Positions 14,908 to 23,659 of a DNA stretch of 64,000 bases are shown here, piece by piece. The stretch spans positions 6,765,501 through 6,829,500 of the forward strand of contig NZ_CP053564.1 in assembly GCF_013155125.1 (NCBI RefSeq), given 5' to 3'. The translations under genes were made by a program, and so were the position numbers. Under the pieces are notes generated by a model that saw nothing but the letters and a program-made list of their open reading frames with translations, was not told the origin of the DNA and did not search any database. Numbering within the stretch: the stretch's first letter is position 1; every line of letters begins with the position of its first letter. The DNA comes from Pseudonocardia broussonetiae (GTDB taxonomy: Bacteria > Actinomycetota > Actinomycetes > Mycobacteriales > Pseudonocardiaceae).

Positions 14908-17207
14908 TGGAGCACCGTCCAGACGGTCGCCGGCGTGATCGGGAGGGTGTCGATCCGCACGCCGAGGGCGTCGGCGACGGCACCGGCCAGCACGGCGTTC
15001 GGGCCGAGCGTGCCGCCCTCCCCCACACCGCGGACGCCGAGCGGGTTGTCCGCCGGGTGCGCGACGTGCCCGATGACCATGTCGGGCACCTCGGCGCTGG
15101 TCGGCATCAGGTAGTCGAGCAGCGTGCCCGTGGAGAGGTTGCCGTCGTCGTCGTAGACCAGGTGCTCGTAGAGCGCCCCGCCGATGCCCTGGGCGATCGA
15201 GCCCAGGATCTGCCCGTCGACGATCTGCGGGTGCATCGCGCGCCCGGCGTCCTCGACGCACACGTACCGCAGGATCGTCAGCTCGCCGGTCGTCCGGTCC
15301 ACCTCGACCGCCGCGACCTGCGCGCCCGCGGCGAACGCCCCGCGGATCGGGTCGTAGAACCTCGTCGCCTCCAGCCCGGGCTCGATGCCCTCGGGCAGCC
15401 GGTTCGACTCCAGGTAGGCCACCCGCGCCACCTCGCGCACCGACATCCGCGGCTTCTGCTCCCCGACGACCGAGATCTGGCCGTCCTCGACGCGCAGGTC
15501 GGCCGGGTTCGCCTCCAGCAGGCCCGCGGCCAGCAGCAGCACCTTCTCCTTGACGGCCTCCGCCGTCCGGTGGGCGGCACCACCGCCGATCACGGCCTGG
15601 CGCGAGGAGAACGCCCCGAAGCCCCACAGCGACTCGTCGGTGTCGCCGATGCGGACCTCGACGTCGTCGTAGGAGACGCCGACGCCGTCGGCGACGATCT
15701 GCGCCATCGTCGTCTCCAGCCCCTGGCCCTGCGACGTGACGCCGGAGAACACCGTGACCCGCCCGTCGGGGTTCATCCGCACGGTGCACGCGTCGTGCCC
15801 GGTGCGGAACGGCATCCGGGGCCCGGCGCTCGCGGCCCGGCCGAGTCCGGTGAGCTCGTTGTAGCAGGCGAACCCGATGCCGATCGGCGGCTCGTCGGTG
15901 CCGCGGCGGCGCTCCTGCTCGGCGCGGAAGCCGTCGTAGCCCAGGGCGTCGAGGGCCTTCGTGAGGCACTCGTCGTAGTGGCCCGAGTCGTCGACCAGGC
16001 GCGACGGCATCCGGTACGGGATGTCCTCGGGCCGGATCAGGTTCCTGCGGCGGATGTCCACGCCCGACAGGCCGAGCTCGCGGGCGCCCTCGTCGAGCAC
16101 CGCCTCCATGGCGAACACGCTGGACGGGCGGGCGACCCCGCGGTACGGCCCGGACGGCGCGGTGTTGGTCGCGACCCCGCGCACCGTGGCGCGGTAGTTC
16201 GTGAGCTTGTACGGGCCCGACAGCAGCCCGCCCGCCATCAGCGGCTCGATCCCCGCCGTCCACGGGTACACCGAGTAGGCGCCGACGTTGCAGGTCACAT
16301 CGGCCTCGACGGCGAGCAGCTCCCCGTCGGCGGCGAAGCCGGCCTTCATCAGGTAGCGGTGGTCGCGGGCGTGGGTGGCGGCGAGCAGGTGCTCGGCGCG
16401 GTCCTCCACCCACTTGAGCGGCACGCCCGGCACGGCCCGCGCCATGAGGCACAGCGCGACGTCCTCGGGGTACAGCACGGCCTTGACGCCGAAGCCGCCG
16501 CCGACGTCCGGCGCGATCACGCGGACGTTCCCCTCGGGCAGGTCCATCAGCTCGGCGATCATGTTGCGGACGATGTGCGGCACCTGGGTGCCGTTCCAGA
16601 AGGTGAGCTTGCCGTCCGCGGCGTTCCACAGCGCGACGCCCGCACGGCACTCCATCGGGTTGCCCGAGTGCCGGTTGGTGACGAGCTCCCGCTCGACGAC
16701 GACGGCGGCGGCCGCGAAGGCGTCCTCCACGGACCCGGCGTCGAAGGTGCGCTGGAGCAGGACGTTGTCCGGGGCCTCCGGGTGCACGGGTTCGCGCGGC
16801 TCGTCCCACGCGCAGACCGTGGGCGGGAGCGGGTCGTAGTCGACCTCGACGAGCTCGAGCCCGTCCTCGGCGTGGTAGCGGCTGCGCGCCACCACCGCGG
16901 CGACCGTCTCCCCCGCGAAGCAGACCTTCTCGTGGGCGATCACCGGCTGGTCGGTCTCGACGTAGGACGGCAGCGCCGACTGCGCGCGCAGCGCCACGTG
17001 GGCGAAGTCGGCGCCGGTGAACACCCGGTACCCGGCCGCGCGGGCCGCGCCGGCGTCGACGCCGGTGATCCGGGCGTGGCCGTAGGGGCTGCGCAGGAAG
17101 GCGACGTGGCGCATGCGCGGGAGCTCGAGGTCGGACACGAAGCGACCGTGGCCGGTGACCAGCCGCCGGTCCTCCTTGCGCCGGGGACTGCTGCCGAGGG
17201 TGCTCAT
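14904..17207 (-). CDS. Molybdenum hydroxylase large subunit (CoxL/xanthine dehydrogenase family)
   Basis: 767 residues, the Mo-molybdopterin-cytosine-dinucleotide subunit. Motifs include DVGGGFGVKAVLYPE (about 249-263), GPYRGVARP (about 350) and the catalytic Glu in GVGEGGTLGPN (about 727). The active-site loop is PYRGVARP, not the AYRCSFR loop of true CO dehydrogenase, so this hydroxylates an organic substrate. Stop overlaps the enoyl-CoA hydratase start. It pairs with the CoxG-like protein at 21402. Substrate unknown; an N-heteroaromatic or a ring-CoA ester would fit the neighbours. Confidence 0.94.
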   Translation of the reverse strand: MSTLGSSPRRKEDRRLVTGHGRFVSDLELPRMRHVAFLRSPYGHARITGVDAGAARAAGYRVFTGADFAHVALRAQSALPSYVETDQPVIAHEKVCFAGETVAAVVARSRYHAEDGLELVEVDYDPLPPTVCAWDEPREPVHPEAPDNVLLQRTFDAGSVEDAFAAAAVVVERELVTNRHSGNPMECRAGVALWNAADGKLTFWNGTQVPHIVRNMIAELMDLPEGNVRVIAPDVGGGFGVKAVLYPEDVALCLMARAVPGVPLKWVEDRAEHLLAATHARDHRYLMKAGFAADGELLAVEADVTCNVGAYSVYPWTAGIEPLMAGGLLSGPYKLTNYRATVRGVATNTAPSGPYRGVARPSSVFAMEAVLDEGARELGLSGVDIRRRNLIRPEDIPYRMPSRLVDDSGHYDECLTKALDALGYDGFRAEQERRRGTDEPPIGIGFACYNELTGLGRAASAGPRMPFRTGHDACTVRMNPDGRVTVFSGVTSQGQGLETTMAQIVADGVGVSYDDVEVRIGDTDESLWGFGAFSSRQAVIGGGAAHRTAEAVKEKVLLLAAGLLEANPADLRVEDGQISVVGEQKPRMSVREVARVAYLESNRLPEGIEPGLEATRFYDPIRGAFAAGAQVAAVEVDRTTGELTILRYVCVEDAGRAMHPQIVDGQILGSIAQGIGGALYEHLVYDDDGNLSTGTLLDYLMPTSAEVPDMVIGHVAHPADNPLGVRGVGEGGTLGPNAVLAGAVADALGVRIDTLPITPATVWTVLQ

Positions 17208-17234
17208 CGCACGCCCTCGCTGACGCTCGGTCGA

Positions 17235-17248
17235 CGCTTCGCGAAGCG
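17235..17248. repeat. Perfect 14-bp palindrome in the SDR - large-subunit gap
   Basis: CGCTTCGCGAAGCG lies in the 70-bp gap between the SDR stop and the large-subunit start, flanked by CGCTCG-rich direct repeats (17217-17279). It is probably a short intergenic palindromic repeat; it could also form a hairpin within the operon mRNA and change the ratio of gene products on either side. Confidence 0.5.
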
Positions 17249-17277
17249 CCGTGTCGATGATTCGCTCGCACGCTCGC

Positions 17278-18057
17278 TCATGGCATCGCGTACCCGCCGT
17301 TGACCGACACGACCTGGCCGGTGGTCCACGACGACAGCGGCGACGCCAGCAGCAGCACCATCGGGGTGATGTCGTCCGGGTGCCCCACCCGGCGCAGGGG
17401 GTACTGGGCCAGGATCTTCTTCATCTGCTCGGCTTCCCCGTCCCCCGCCGCCCCGGTGCCCGCGTGGCTGTCGAAGTTGTCGGTCCGCACCAGCGCCAGC
17501 GAGACCGCGTTCGCGCGGATGCCGAACCGGGCGAGCTCCTTGGCCAGCGAGCGGGTCAGCCCGACGGTCGTCGAGCGGGCGGTGGCGGTGACGAGCAGAC
17601 CCGACTCCCCGACCCGCCCGGAGTCGCCCATCATGTTGACGATCGCGCCGCTCTTCCGCCCGGCCATCAGCGTCGCCACGGCGTGGGTGACCTGGAGCGT
17701 TCCGGTGACCGTGACGTCGATCTGCGCAGCCCAGTCCTGCGGCGTCGACTCGAGGAAGCGCTGCTTGACCGCGACGGCGGCGTTGTTCACCAGCACGTCG
17801 ATCGGGCCGAGGTCGTTCTCCGTCCGCCCGACGATCCGGGCCACGGCCTCGGCGTCGCGCAGGTCACCGCCCACGGCGATCGCGCGGACACCCAGCTCGG
17901 AGGCCTCGGCGGCCGCCTTCTCGGCGCCCTCGCCCGAGGAGTTGTAGTGGAAGGCGACGTTCGCGCCCTCGCCGGCGAAACCGAGGCCCAGTGCCCGGCC
18001 CAGGCCCTGGCCCGCCCCGGTGACCAGGACGTTCTTGCCCGTCAGTTGCAGATCCAT
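17278..18057 (-). CDS. SDR-family protein lacking the catalytic Tyr-Lys pair
   Basis: 259 residues with a normal Rossmann start (GKNVLVTGAGQGLGRALG), the NNA motif (VLVNNAAVAV) and a plausible Ser (IVNMMGDSGRVG). Where classical short-chain dehydrogenases have YxxxK, this protein reads LLVTATARSTTVGLTRSLAKELA: Tyr is Thr and Lys is Arg. The C-terminal GHPDDITPMVLLLAS and TGQVVSVNGGY segments are intact. It may be a non-oxidoreductive SDR, a regulator or an enzyme with altered chemistry. Upstream gene is the MBL hydrolase, 11 bp away. Confidence 0.9.
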   Translation of the reverse strand: MDLQLTGKNVLVTGAGQGLGRALGLGFAGEGANVAFHYNSSGEGAEKAAAEASELGVRAIAVGGDLRDAEAVARIVGRTENDLGPIDVLVNNAAVAVKQRFLESTPQDWAAQIDVTVTGTLQVTHAVATLMAGRKSGAIVNMMGDSGRVGESGLLVTATARSTTVGLTRSLAKELARFGIRANAVSLALVRTDNFDSHAGTGAAGDGEAEQMKKILAQYPLRRVGHPDDITPMVLLLASPLSSWTTGQVVSVNGGYAMP

Positions 18058-18068
18058 GTTCCTGCCTC

Positions 18069-18863
18069 TCAGATGGCTCGGAAGGTGCGGTTGCCGAAGG
18101 CGGTGACGACGCGGCCGAAGCGCAGGCCCGGGAAGTGGGCGCCGACGACGAGGTCGGTGGAGTCGGCGACCTCGTCGGCGAGCGCGTTGCGCACCGCGCC
18201 CGCGGCCACCGGGTCGACGTCGAAGACCGCCTCCCAGTCGCGCTCGCCCAACTCCACCACGGAGTGGACGACGTCGCCGAGCAGCAGCGCGCGCTCGTCA
18301 CCGCTCGACACCACGTAGACGGTGGAGCCGGGGGTGTGGCCGGGCGCGGGGCGCGCGGTCAGGCCCGGGGCGAGGGTCACCTCGCCGTCGAAGACCTCCA
18401 GCTGCGGCTCCAGCGGCGACAGCTTGCGGACCGCGCCGGGCTCGGCGGTGGGCGAGGACACGAAGTGCGCCCAGTCGTCGGCGTGGACGCGGTAGGTCGC
18501 GTTCGGGAACACGACCCGCCCCTTCTTCGTGGCCCACCCGACGTGGTCGAAGTGCAGGTGGGTGAACACGACATCGGTGACGTCCTCGGGGCCCACCCGG
18601 TGCCCGCGCAGCGAGTCGAGCAGGCCCCCGCCCGCGTACTTCCCGTTGTCGATGGTGCCCACCCCGGCGTCGACGAGCACCGTGCGGTCACCGGTGCGGA
18701 CGAGGAAGCCGCCGAGGGCGAGGGTCAGCACGCCGTCGGCGTCGAGGTGCTCGGCGTGGCAGGACCACGCGTCGGGCACACCCGGGCGGGTCAGCACCTC
18801 CGCGGCCGGTTCGCGGCCGGTGCCGTCGAGCACGGGCAGGACCTCGATCGACCCGATCCTCAT
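18069..18863 (-). CDS. Metallo-beta-lactamase-fold hydrolase
   Basis: 264 residues. The zinc motif THLHFDHVGW (about 101-110), a further His in APGHTPGSTVYV and Asp in LLLGDVVHS, and a last His in GAHFPG form the two-metal site of MBL-fold hydrolases. It resembles the lactonase/quorum-quenching and ring-lactone hydrolase branch, so it may open a lactone or hydrolyse a thioester produced in the pathway. The ATG at 18863 overlaps the alcohol dehydrogenase stop (ATGA). Confidence 0.92.
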   Translation of the reverse strand: MRIGSIEVLPVLDGTGREPAAEVLTRPGVPDAWSCHAEHLDADGVLTLALGGFLVRTGDRTVLVDAGVGTIDNGKYAGGGLLDSLRGHRVGPEDVTDVVFTHLHFDHVGWATKKGRVVFPNATYRVHADDWAHFVSSPTAEPGAVRKLSPLEPQLEVFDGEVTLAPGLTARPAPGHTPGSTVYVVSSGDERALLLGDVVHSVVELGERDWEAVFDVDPVAAGAVRNALADEVADSTDLVVGAHFPGLRFGRVVTAFGNRTFRAI

Positions 18864-19999
18864 CGGGCACCTCCCGGCTGCAGGACGGTGCGGACGCCGC
18901 GGCCCGCGGCGAGCTCGTCGAGCGCGGCGTCCACGTCGGTGAGTGTGCCGGTTCCGGTGACCAGCTGTCGCAGGTCGAGGTCCCCGGCCCGGACCCAGTC
19001 GAAGAAGCGCGGCATGTCGGCGGCGGCGTCGAGCGAGCCGGCCACGCAGCCGCGCAGCGTCCGGGCGAAGTGGAACAGCTCCAGCGCGCTGAACGACACC
19101 ACGTCGTCCTTGCCGCCGATGCCGACCACCGTGGCCGACCCGCCGCGGCGGGTCATGGACCACATGTCGCGGATCGTGCGCGAGGACCCGACGCAGTCGA
19201 AGGCGGAGTCGGCGCCGCGTCCGTCGGTGAGCGCGCGCACGGCCTTCTTCGTGCCGTCGTCGGCCGGGAGGAAGTGCGTCGCCCCGGCGGCGAGCGCGAG
19301 CTCCGCCTTCTCGACGGTGCGGTCCACCGCGATGATCGTCGACGCCCCGACGAGCCGGGCGCCCTGGACGACCGACAGCCCCACCCCGCCGAGGCCGATG
19401 ACCAGCACCGACGAGTCGTAGGGGACCTGCGCGGTGCTGACGACCGCGCCGACCCCGGTCGTCACCGCGCAGCCCAGCAGGGCGGCGTCCACGGTGTCGA
19501 TGTCGTCGGGCACCGGGACGACGGCGCCGCGCGGCACCACGGTCTGCTCGGCGAAGGAGCCGACCGTGAGTCCGGGGTGGACGGGCTCGCCGTCCTGGGT
19601 GAGCGCGTACGGCTCGCCGGCGCGGGACGACCCGGTGACGCACAGGTGCGGCTCGTCGTGGGTGCAGTGGAAGCAGCGCCCGCAGGAGGTGATCCACAGC
19701 AGGACCACCCGCTGCCCGGCCCCGAGGTCGGTGACCCGCTCCCCCGTCTCGACGACCGTGCCGCACGCCTCGTGGCCCAGCACCGCGGGCAGCGGCTGGG
19801 CGAGCACGCCGCGGGCCAGCGACAGGTCGGAGTGGCACACGCCGGTCTGCTCGGTCCGGACCCGGACGTCGTCGGGCCCGACCGCCTTCAGCCGGATCGT
19901 CTCGACGGTCATCGGCTCGCCGACGGCCCGCAGGACGGCGGCGCGCACCTCGTGGGGGTAGGCGTCGACGTCCACGGAGGACGGCTGGGTCGTCGTCAC
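18860..19999 (-). CDS. Zinc-dependent class III-type alcohol dehydrogenase
   Basis: 379 residues. Catalytic zinc ligands TGVCHSDLSLARG and LGHEACGTVVE, the four-Cys structural zinc site CGRCFHCTHDEPHLC and the NAD motif VIGLGGVGLSVVQGA are all present. It oxidises a pathway alcohol to the aldehyde for the ALDH encoded upstream. GTG start at 19999 overlaps the ALDH stop by four bases; its own stop overlaps the MBL start. The long zinc-type organisation matches the S-(hydroxymethyl)/aryl-alcohol dehydrogenase branch. Confidence 0.95.
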   Translation of the reverse strand: MTTTQPSSVDVDAYPHEVRAAVLRAVGEPMTVETIRLKAVGPDDVRVRTEQTGVCHSDLSLARGVLAQPLPAVLGHEACGTVVETGERVTDLGAGQRVVLLWITSCGRCFHCTHDEPHLCVTGSSRAGEPYALTQDGEPVHPGLTVGSFAEQTVVPRGAVVPVPDDIDTVDAALLGCAVTTGVGAVVSTAQVPYDSSVLVIGLGGVGLSVVQGARLVGASTIIAVDRTVEKAELALAAGATHFLPADDGTKKAVRALTDGRGADSAFDCVGSSRTIRDMWSMTRRGGSATVVGIGGKDDVVSFSALELFHFARTLRGCVAGSLDAAADMPRFFDWVRAGDLDLRQLVTGTGTLTDVDAALDELAAGRGVRTVLQPGGAR

Positions 20000-21405
20000 C
20001 GCTGCACCGCCTTGATCTCGCAGACGTCGGCGATGCCGTGCTCGCCGATCTCGCGCCCGGTCCCGGACTGCTTGTACCCGCCGAACGGGGCGCCGGGGTT
20101 GAACGCGGCGCCGTTGACGTCGACCTGCCCGGTCTGCAGCCGGGCGGCGACGGCCAGCGCCGCCTCCCCGTCGGCTCCCCAGACCGCGCCGCCGAGGCCG
20201 TAGATGCTGTTGTTGGCGATGGCGACGGCCTCGTCGTCGGAGGTGGCGGCGAGGACGGCGAGCACCGGGCCGAACACCTCCTCCTGGGCGAGGCGGGAGT
20301 CGGGCTCGACGCGGGAGATCACCGTCGGCGAGACGTACCAGCCCCGCTCGGGCAGCGCGGCACCGCCGAACACGGTGACCGCGGACGCGCCGCCGGACGC
20401 CGGGTCGAGGTAGGACTCGACCTCCTTGCGCTGCTCGGCGGAGACCAGCGGCCCCAGGCGGGTGCCGGGCGCGTACTTCGCCGCGGCCGCGGCCGCCAGC
20501 TCCTCCACCCGCTCGAGCCGGTCGGCCGGCACGACGAGCCGCGACAGCGCGGTGCAGGTCTGGCCGCTGTTGAGGAAGCAGTTGGCCACGGTGATCTTGA
20601 CGGCCGTGGCCAGCAGCTCGTCGTCGGCGTCGGCCAGCACCACGCTCGCCGACTTGCCGCCCAGCTCCAGGGTGACCCGCTTCAGGGTCTCCGCGGCCAC
20701 CCCGGCGATCTGCCGCCCGACGGGCGTGGACCCGGTGAACGACACCTGGTCGACGCCCGGGTGCCGGGTGAGCAGGTCACCGACGGTCCGGCCGCTGCCC
20801 GACACCAGGTTGAACACGCCCGGCGGGAGCCCGGCGTCGTCGAACGCGCGGGCCAGCTCGAACGCGGCCAGCGGGGTGAGCCCGGCCGGCTTGAGCACCA
20901 CCGTCGCCCCGGCGGCCAGCGCGGGCACCACCTTCACGACCACCTGGTGCAGCGGCAGGTTCCACGGCGTGATCGCCGCGACCACCCCGACGGGCTCGCG
21001 GCGGACGACCGAGTTGCCGATCTCGCTGGTGAAGGCGAAGCGCTCCAGGGCGTCGATCGTGGCGTCGATGACGGCGACGGGGGTGTCGACGTGCAGGGCA
21101 CGGGCCACCTTCGGCGGCGCGCCGAGCTCGCGGGTGACCGTGGCGGCGAAGACGTCGGCGCGCTCCACGACGACGTCGCGGACCCGGCGCAGCACGGCGG
21201 CGCGCTCGGGCACGGGGGTGGCGGCCCAGGCGGGGAACGCCGCGCGGGCCGCCGCGACGGCGGCCTCGACGTCGTCGGTGGAGGCCTGCGTGACGACGCC
21301 GGTGACCTCCTCGGTCGCCGGATCCAGCACCTCGAGGTCGCTGCCGCCGCCGGGCACCCACCGCCCGTCGATGTAGAGCGCGGTCTCCCGCAGGACGTCG
21401 GTCAT
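19996..21405 (-). CDS. NAD(P)-dependent aldehyde dehydrogenase
   Basis: 469 residues. Cofactor segment ITPWNLPLHQVVVKVVPALAAG, the catalytic Glu in LELGGKS and the catalytic Cys in NSGQTCTALSRL are intact, and the C-terminal PFGGYKQSGTGREIG is present. It converts the pathway aldehyde to a carboxylic acid. Overlaps both neighbours by four bases. Likely works directly after the alcohol dehydrogenase. Confidence 0.96.
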   Translation of the reverse strand: MTDVLRETALYIDGRWVPGGGSDLEVLDPATEEVTGVVTQASTDDVEAAVAAARAAFPAWAATPVPERAAVLRRVRDVVVERADVFAATVTRELGAPPKVARALHVDTPVAVIDATIDALERFAFTSEIGNSVVRREPVGVVAAITPWNLPLHQVVVKVVPALAAGATVVLKPAGLTPLAAFELARAFDDAGLPPGVFNLVSGSGRTVGDLLTRHPGVDQVSFTGSTPVGRQIAGVAAETLKRVTLELGGKSASVVLADADDELLATAVKITVANCFLNSGQTCTALSRLVVPADRLERVEELAAAAAAKYAPGTRLGPLVSAEQRKEVESYLDPASGGASAVTVFGGAALPERGWYVSPTVISRVEPDSRLAQEEVFGPVLAVLAATSDDEAVAIANNSIYGLGGAVWGADGEAALAVAARLQTGQVDVNGAAFNPGAPFGGYKQSGTGREIGEHGIADVCEIKAVQR

Positions 21406-22067
21406 CGGGTCCCCTCCTCGGGGGTCGGCAGGACGAGGGTGAGGGCGAGCCCTGCGGAGCGGCGGCCGAGCAGCACGCCGACCAGCAGACCCAGCAGCGC
21501 GGTGGCGACGGGCAGTGCCCGCGTCAGCACGGCGCCGCTCCCGGAGGACAGGAGGTCGAGCGGCTCGACGTCGTCGATGCCGCGGGTGGCGGGCGCGGCG
21601 GCGGGCACCGGCTCCGTCGGCGCACCGGAGGCCATCTCCTCCTCCAGCCTCGCGGCGAACTGCCCCATCAGCTTCCCGCTGACGTCGGCGATCACCCCGC
21701 GGCCGAACTGGGCCACCCGGCCGGCGAGCTCCAGGTCGGTGTCGACGGTGACCCGGGTGCCACCGCCCTGCCCGGTCAACCGCAGGTCGATGGTGGCGGC
21801 GGCGTTGCCCTGCCCGCGGACGTCGCGGCCCTCGGCGCGCAGCACCGCGCGGTGGGCGGCGTCGTCGCGCTCGGCGAACCGGGCGACGCCCTCGTACTGC
21901 GCGGTCACCGGCCCGACCTTGATCTTCACGGCACCGCGGTGGTCGTCGCCGTCGACGCCGAGCAGGGCGGCCCCGGGGAGGCAGGGCGCCACCCGCTCGA
22001 GGTCGGTGATCACCTGCCACGCCCGGTCGACGGGCTGGGAGACGGTGAACGTGTGGGTCAGCTCCAT
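21402..22067 (-). CDS. CoxG-like SRPBCC protein with C-terminal membrane anchor
   Basis: 221 residues. Residues about 1-150 are an SRPBCC/CoxG domain (TFTVSQPVDRAWQVITDLERVAPCLPGA, VKIKVGPVTAQYEG); after an Ala/Pro linker a single hydrophobic segment (about 186-205) ends the protein. In CO dehydrogenase systems CoxG tethers the Mo enzyme to the membrane and helps electron delivery to quinone; here it probably does so for the Mo hydroxylase of this operon. Start ATG 22067. Confidence 0.88.
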   Translation of the reverse strand: MELTHTFTVSQPVDRAWQVITDLERVAPCLPGAALLGVDGDDHRGAVKIKVGPVTAQYEGVARFAERDDAAHRAVLRAEGRDVRGQGNAAATIDLRLTGQGGGTRVTVDTDLELAGRVAQFGRGVIADVSGKLMGQFAARLEEEMASGAPTEPVPAAAPATRGIDDVEPLDLLSSGSGAVLTRALPVATALLGLLVGVLLGRRSAGLALTLVLPTPEEGTR

Positions 22068-22095
22068 GTGCGCTCCTCTGCTGGTCGGACCGGGG

Positions 22096-23643
22096 TCACA
22101 GCTGCTGCTGCAGCTGGAAGCGGAGGATCTTCCCCGAGCCGGTCCGCGGGATCCGGTCCACCTCGATGAGCTTCTCGGGCACCTTGAACGACGACAGCCG
22201 CTCGCGGGCGCGGGCCAGCACCGCGGCGTGGTCGAGGGCCCCGGGCCCGCGGGGCACGACGAACGCCACCGCGACCTCGCCGAGGTGGTCGTGCGGCGCA
22301 CCGACGACGGCGGCGTCCCGGATCTCGTCGGAGGCGAGCAGCGCGTCCTCCACCTCGGCCGGGTAGATGTTCTCCCCGCCGCGGATGATCAGCTCCTTGG
22401 TGCGGCCGCTGATGCGGAGGTAGCCGTTCTCGTCGCGGCGGGCGAGGTCGCCGGTGCGGTACCAGCCGTCGACGAGGACGGCGGCGGTCGCCTCGGCCAG
22501 GTTGTGGTAGCCGGGCGTGACGTTCGGGCCCTGCACCCAGAGCTCGCCCTCCTCGCCCGGCAGGACGTCCCGTCCGCTCGCCGGGTCGACCAGGCGCACG
22601 CTGAGCCCGGGCAGCGGCAGCCCGCACGAGCCCATCACCCGCGACCCGGTCGGCCAGTTCATCGTGACCATCGTCGAGGTCTCGGTGATGCCGTAGCCGT
22701 CGAGCAGCGGCACGGCGAAGGCCTTCTCGAAGGCCTCGTTCACCGCCGCGGGCAGGATCGCGCCCGCCGAGATGCACAGGCGCAGCGCCGGGGCCCGCAG
22801 GCCGTCCGGCCCGACGCGGTCGAGCAGGTAGTGGAACATCGTCGGCACGCCGGGCAGGACGGTGACCTCGCCCTCCGGTCCGCCGCGGTGCAGGCGCTCC
22901 TGGACCTCCTGCACGGAGAACCGCGGCAGGATCCGCTCGCTCGCGCCGACCGCCGCCACCCCGAGCACGCACAGCACGAGGGCGTAGGAGTGGAACAGCG
23001 GCAGCGCGGAGAGCACCACGTCGCCCGGGCCGAGCCCGGCGATCGGGGCCCAGCACGCCGCCACCACCCAGAAGCAGCCGCGCTGGGTCAGGTGCACGCC
23101 CTTGGGGCGGCCCGTGGTGCCGGAGGTGTAGAGCATCCAGGCCACGTCGTCGAGCTCCAGGCAGTCGCGCGGCCCCTGGTCGGCCGGTGCGGCGAGCAGG
23201 TCCGCGTACCGGACCTCACCGTCGGCCGCACCGGCGCCGACGACGACCACGGCGAGCGGGCCGCCGCGCTCGGCGGCGAGCGCCCGCACCACGTCGAGGT
23301 GCGCGTCGTCGGTGATCACGACGCGGGCGCCGCTGTCGTCGAGGATGTGCGCGACCTCGGCCGTGGCCGCACCCGGGTTGGCGCACACCGCGATCGCCCC
23401 GGCCCGCGGGATCGCCAGGTAGGACTCGGCCACCTCCACCCGGTTGTCGAGGTGGAGCAGGACGCGGTCCCCGCGGTCGACGCCGAGGCCCTGCAGGTGG
23501 CCGGCGAGCCGGGCCGTCGAGACCGCGAGCTCGGCGTAGGTGACCGACCGCTCGTCGTCGACGAAGGCGAGGGTGTCCGGTCGCAGCCGGGCGTGCGCGT
23601 CGAGCGTCTCCGGCACCGTCCTGATCAGTTCCGTGTGCAGCAC
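22096..23643 (-). CDS. Acyl/aryl-CoA synthetase (AMP-binding)
   Basis: 515 residues. A3 motif YTSGTTGRPKGV (about 171-182), A5 GYGITETSTMV, the hinge ISGRTKELIIRGGENIYPAEVED and the C-terminal Lys in RTGSGKILRFQLQ are intact. It should activate the acid imported by the symporter encoded immediately upstream (16 bp), making it the entry enzyme of this operon. The pattern is of the long-chain/aromatic acid ligase group. Confidence 0.94.
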   Translation of the reverse strand: MLHTELIRTVPETLDAHARLRPDTLAFVDDERSVTYAELAVSTARLAGHLQGLGVDRGDRVLLHLDNRVEVAESYLAIPRAGAIAVCANPGAATAEVAHILDDSGARVVITDDAHLDVVRALAAERGGPLAVVVVGAGAADGEVRYADLLAAPADQGPRDCLELDDVAWMLYTSGTTGRPKGVHLTQRGCFWVVAACWAPIAGLGPGDVVLSALPLFHSYALVLCVLGVAAVGASERILPRFSVQEVQERLHRGGPEGEVTVLPGVPTMFHYLLDRVGPDGLRAPALRLCISAGAILPAAVNEAFEKAFAVPLLDGYGITETSTMVTMNWPTGSRVMGSCGLPLPGLSVRLVDPASGRDVLPGEEGELWVQGPNVTPGYHNLAEATAAVLVDGWYRTGDLARRDENGYLRISGRTKELIIRGGENIYPAEVEDALLASDEIRDAAVVGAPHDHLGEVAVAFVVPRGPGALDHAAVLARARERLSSFKVPEKLIEVDRIPRTGSGKILRFQLQQQL

Positions 23644-23659
23644 AGCGACCCCTCTCCGG

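Noticed and set aside
14904..17207. Identification of the Mo enzyme as CO dehydrogenase
   Set aside because: The active-site loop is PYRGVARP instead of the AYRCSFR loop with its Cys ligand, despite CoxS/M/G-like partners.
14179..17271. A single 1030-residue fusion of Mo large subunit and enoyl-CoA hydratase
   Set aside because: The large-subunit protein is read in a different frame ending at 14904; the apparent fusion is the hydratase frame extended through antisense-like sequence without a start signal.
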